The notes under the pieces are model-generated. The model had not been told where the DNA came from and made no database searches. It worked only from the letters and a program-made list of their open reading frames with translations. Position numbers and translations under genes: made by a program. From DATNPH01 sp036703315 (GTDB taxonomy: Bacteria > Cyanobacteriota > Cyanobacteriia > Cyanobacteriales > Coleofasciculaceae): 6,940 nucleotides of DNA. Shown here one piece after another: positions 6,483 to 6,940 of the stretch (its first letter is position 1; each line of letters starts with the position of its first letter). The stretch is from contig DATNPH010000012.1 of NCBI GenBank assembly GCA_036703315.1, positions 1-6,940 of the forward strand. The letters run 5' to 3'.

Positions 6483-6572
6483 GGAAATAGATGGGTGTAT
6501 TCTACTTTTCTAAGTTAGTTTGCTTGAAGCTGCATCTTTAATACAAAATATAGTTTATTTACCCATCTTTCC
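6483..6572. repeat. 90-bp segment bounded by imperfect inverted repeats
   Basis: GGAAATAGATGGGT (6483-6496) is inverse to ACCCATCTTTCC (6561-6572). All 12 bases of the right arm match, with a 2-nt bulge in the left arm. An inner pair, GTATT (6497-6501) and AATAC (6540-6544), could extend the fold. It could be the stem of a structured RNA or a small MITE-like element. No flanking target-site duplication is evident. Confidence 0.35.
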
Positions 6573-6837
6573 TCTGGTACATCACTCTAGATATCAAACA
6601 TCGCTTGTGTAGTCGTGAATTCGTTATAGTCAGCGGTTTTTGGTATATTTTAGACGGTTTTGCTATTAAATATTCAACTGGTAACCTACGTAAAAAGCAG
6701 CTTATCAAGATCAGTTAATAGCCCTTTGGCTCTAGTCAACCCTTGCTAAAGAACAGGAATAGTGTCTCAATGCCTCTGAATTTTTAATAAGTGAAATTAA
6801 CGAGTCGAGGAGTAAGTAATAACACTTAGGAGAATCT

Positions 6838-6940
6838 ATGCTGGGATTTTTGCAAGGCTTTTTTACTTCAAATTCATTTATTACAGCTAGAGATTGTTAC
6901 CTCTGGCTTCCAGAGGTACTGTGGTTAAATGTTGCTTCAG
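6838..6940 (+). CDS. N-terminus of a probable membrane sensor kinase (ethylene-receptor-like), cut by window end
   Basis: An ATG at 6838 follows a good Shine-Dalgarno, AGGAG (6828-6832), with 5-nt spacing. The frame then stays open to the window end for 34 complete codons. The visible segment has SFITARDCYLWLPEVLWLNV at residues 13-32. It resembles the SFIPHGHCYLWKPGLVWLH segment that opens many cyanobacterial multidomain histidine kinases with an ethylene-receptor-like three-helix membrane domain. In those proteins a LIALAYYSIP helix and then a CxxxH copper-type motif follow; both would lie beyond this window. The family call therefore rests on one short segment from memory. If correct, the product senses a ligand at the membrane and phosphorylates a receiver. 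The preceding non-coding stretch of about 700 bp suggests its own transcription unit. Confidence 0.6.
   Translation, partial: MLGFLQGFFTSNSFITARDCYLWLPEVLWLNVAS
6898..6918. repeat. Perfect 9-bp hairpin inside the sensor gene start
   Basis: TACCTCTGG (6898-6906) is exactly inverse to CCAGAGGTA (6910-6918), leaving a 3-nt CTT loop. It lies about 60 nt into the partial coding sequence, over the codons for YLWLPEV. It would be a stable mRNA hairpin, but an effect on translation is not shown. Confidence 0.5.

Larger units (their letters stand above)
6133..6837. other. Long AT-rich intergenic region with inverted repeats
   Basis: This 705-bp stretch between the WD40 ATPase gene and the sensor gene has no protein-like frame that I can support on either strand. 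It contains a terminator-like hairpin (6263-6283), nested inverted and direct repeats (6367-6443) and a longer inverted-repeat pair (6483-6572). Possible -10 hexamers on the plus strand are TATAGT at 6549-6554 and 6625-6630, and TATATT at 6644-6649. None has a good -35 at the usual spacing. A long leader or a small RNA is possible but not shown. Confidence 0.6.

Overview
The window looks like chromosomal DNA from a cyanobacterium, probably one with a large, complex genome (filamentous or otherwise multicellular). The support is threefold: three complete HIP1 octamers (GCGATCGC) inside the large gene, two proteins of the cyanobacterial AAA_35 ('AAA-like') STAND-type ATPase family, and a partial gene at the right edge whose N-terminus matches the CYLW-containing sensor kinases common in cyanobacteria. 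Genus is not determinable from this sequence.

Layout. Positions 1-200 hold, on the minus strand, what looks like a very small exported-protein gene broken by a one-base frameshift. Positions 461-862 (minus) encode a single-domain CheY-like response regulator. A 379-bp divergent intergenic region follows (863-1241). It holds a good candidate sigma70-type promoter, a 9-bp direct repeat spaced 14 bp apart, and a strong Shine-Dalgarno followed by an AUG-UAA 'start-stop'. Two tightly linked plus-strand genes come next. The first, 1242-2579, encodes an HTH plus AAA_35 ATPase of 445 aa. The second, 2587-6132, encodes a 1181-aa AAA_35 ATPase, then a coiled coil, one transmembrane helix and 14 WD40 repeats. 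The 705-bp stretch 6133-6837 has no convincing gene but several inverted repeats and a weak terminator-like hairpin. At 6838 a new gene starts with a good ribosome binding site and runs off the window; its first 34 residues suggest an ethylene-receptor-like membrane sensor kinase.

How it may work together. The two middle genes are 7 bp apart, so they are very likely co-transcribed and translationally coupled. Together they form a STAND/NLR-like pair. One partner is small and soluble, with a helix-turn-helix and an atypical P-loop (no first Gly in Walker A, no Glu in Walker B). The other is large and membrane-anchored, with an intact DE Walker B and two predicted seven-bladed propellers. STAND ATPases with repeat domains are known switches in bacterial signalling and conflict systems; that this particular pair is such a system is inference. 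The response regulator on one side and the probable sensor kinase on the other could supply phospho-relay input, but nothing in the sequence proves a link.
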